Part shown: piece after piece, positions 13,853-14,238 of the stretch | Numbering within the stretch: the stretch's first letter is position 1 | Layout: every line of letters begins with the position of its first letter | From: an uncultured Muribaculaceae bacterium | GTDB taxonomy: Bacteria > Bacteroidota > Bacteroidia > Bacteroidales > Muribaculaceae | Assembly (NCBI GenBank): GCA_910583775.1 | Contig: CAJTYD010000075.1 | Location: 1 to 14,238 of the forward strand | Reading direction: 5' to 3' | Length of the DNA: 14,238 nt | Program-made: the position numbers and the translations under genes | The notes under the pieces: generated by a model | What the model saw: the letters and a program-made list of their open reading frames with translations, nothing else | The model's database searches: none | What the model was told of the DNA's origin: nothing

Positions 13853-13926
13853 GGTCCCTTAGCTCAGTTGGTTAGAGCACCTGACTCATAATCAGGGAGT
13901 CGTAGGTTCAAGCCCTACAGGGACCA
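13853..13926 (+). tRNA. tRNA with CAU anticodon, probably tRNA-Ile2 (lysidine type)
   Basis: A complete cloverleaf is visible. The acceptor stem GGTCCCT (13853-13859) pairs with AGGGACC (13919-13925), and the anticodon stem CCTGA/TCAGG (13880-13884 and 13892-13896) encloses CTCATAA with CAT at 13887-13889. The T loop is TTCAAGC, and the discriminator is A13926. CCA is not encoded. A CAU anticodon fits elongator Met, initiator Met or Ile2. The acceptor stem has C4-G and C5-G pairs and starts GGTCCCTTAGCTCAG, very close to E. coli tRNA-Ile2 (GGCCCCTTAGCTCAG), and these pairs are known determinants for TilS. It has a normal G1-C72 pair, so it is not initiator tRNA. I favour Ile2 (reads AUA after lysidine modification) but elongator Met is possible. 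Confidence 0.93.
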
Positions 13927-13936
13927 CATTTAAAAT

Positions 13937-13978
13937 GCCCTAACTGTCAATTATTTAGATGGTTGGGGCGTTTCTGTT
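13937..13978 (+). terminator. Terminator of the tRNA transcript
   Basis: GCCCTAAC (13937-13944) pairs with GTTGGGGC (13962-13969), 8 bp with one G-T pair, followed by G and a T-rich stretch (TTTCTGTTT). It starts 10 nt past the mature tRNA end, the right place to end a monocistronic tRNA transcript. Confidence 0.65.
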
Positions 13979-14081
13979 TATCGATTAAAACCACGGTTAG
14001 AAATGGCAAAATCGGCAGATTCGTTTGATATTGCATTCCTTACACAGCGTCGGCTTTCCCTCCTATTACTCCTAACATAAC

Positions 14082-14238
14082 TTGTGCCTGTTTACTGCGA
14101 TTAGTGTTATCTTTATATCCTCATTTATGTCCGGACCTCCAGCAATGCCCCATATCAGGTCTATTTCGGGGAATTTATATCCGAAATTTAAGTACATGAC
14201 AAAAATTTGAAAACATCGAATTTTGGGGTATAAGTCGG
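14082..14238 (-). CDS. Possible C-terminal end of an unknown ORF, cut by the window edge
   Basis: The minus strand has an open frame from the window edge to TAG at 14084-14082, 51 codons. An ATG at 14197 gives a 38-residue product beginning MYLNFGYKFPEIDLIWGIAG and ending NRHKLC. It looks more protein-like than the surrounding frames, but I do not recognise it and the composition is AT-rich. It could be the end of a gene entering from the right, a remnant beside the tRNA (a common integration site), or chance. The rest of 13979-14081 shows nothing I can support. Confidence 0.3.

Noticed and set aside
1..14238. CRISPR arrays, rRNA genes, riboswitches other than the trp leader, and SusC/SusD genes.
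   Set aside because: I looked for regular spaced repeats, rRNA signatures and TonB-dependent transporter motifs and found none.

Overview
The window looks like Bacteroidetes chromosome, most likely order Bacteroidales. Several genes have the Bacteroidetes promoter pattern (TTTG or TTG, a spacer of 19-20 nt, then TAnnTTTG). Shine-Dalgarno sequences are weak or absent. The protein families also fit: secreted GH27 alpha-galactosidase, a TPM/YgcG protein, a DUF3298-type lipoprotein and a pyrE/SRPBCC pair. The species cannot be fixed from sequence alone.

Layout. (1) 1-2842 is an AT-richer accessory segment. It holds a 22-bp hairpin, a small unknown ORF, an AAA ATPase with a PD-(D/E)XK nuclease-like C-terminus, a pair of related 33-bp dyads, and a tyrosine recombinase that has lost its N-terminal part. 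(2) The recombinase fragment abuts the stop codon of trpB (minus strand). A complete trp control region precedes trpB: promoter, 26-codon leader peptide with tandem Trp codons, alternative RNA pairings and an intrinsic terminator. No other trp gene lies between trpB and the left edge. (3) A secreted GH27 alpha-galactosidase follows on the minus strand with its own promoter. (4) 6000-6478 is intergenic and contains a 196-bp MITE-like element. (5) A plus-strand group follows: a dGTPase, a TPM/zinc-ribbon membrane protein and a DUF3298-type lipoprotein. (6) A minus-strand group converges on it with a 2-nt gap: a lipoprotein with a Rieske-like motif, then a LysE-type transporter fused to a large C-terminal extension. 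(7) An SRPBCC protein and pyrE (minus) are separated by a second, 89-bp MITE-like element. (8) A CAU-anticodon tRNA, probably tRNA-Ile2, has a clear promoter and terminator. The right edge carries the end of a possible minus-strand ORF.

How the parts work together. The trp leader is the best regulatory find. It has the full logic of ribosome-mediated attenuation (peptide Trp codons inside segment 1, a 1:2 hairpin, a 2:3 antiterminator and a 3:4 terminator) in front of trpB. Bacteroidetes trp operons, as I recall them, commonly begin with trpB, so this leader would normally control the whole pathway. Here the operon appears to have been cut immediately after trpB by a mobile-element remnant or by a rearrangement or assembly join. 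The two MITE-like elements share related terminal repeats and 3-bp TAA/TTA target duplications, which points to one transposase family acting on this genome.
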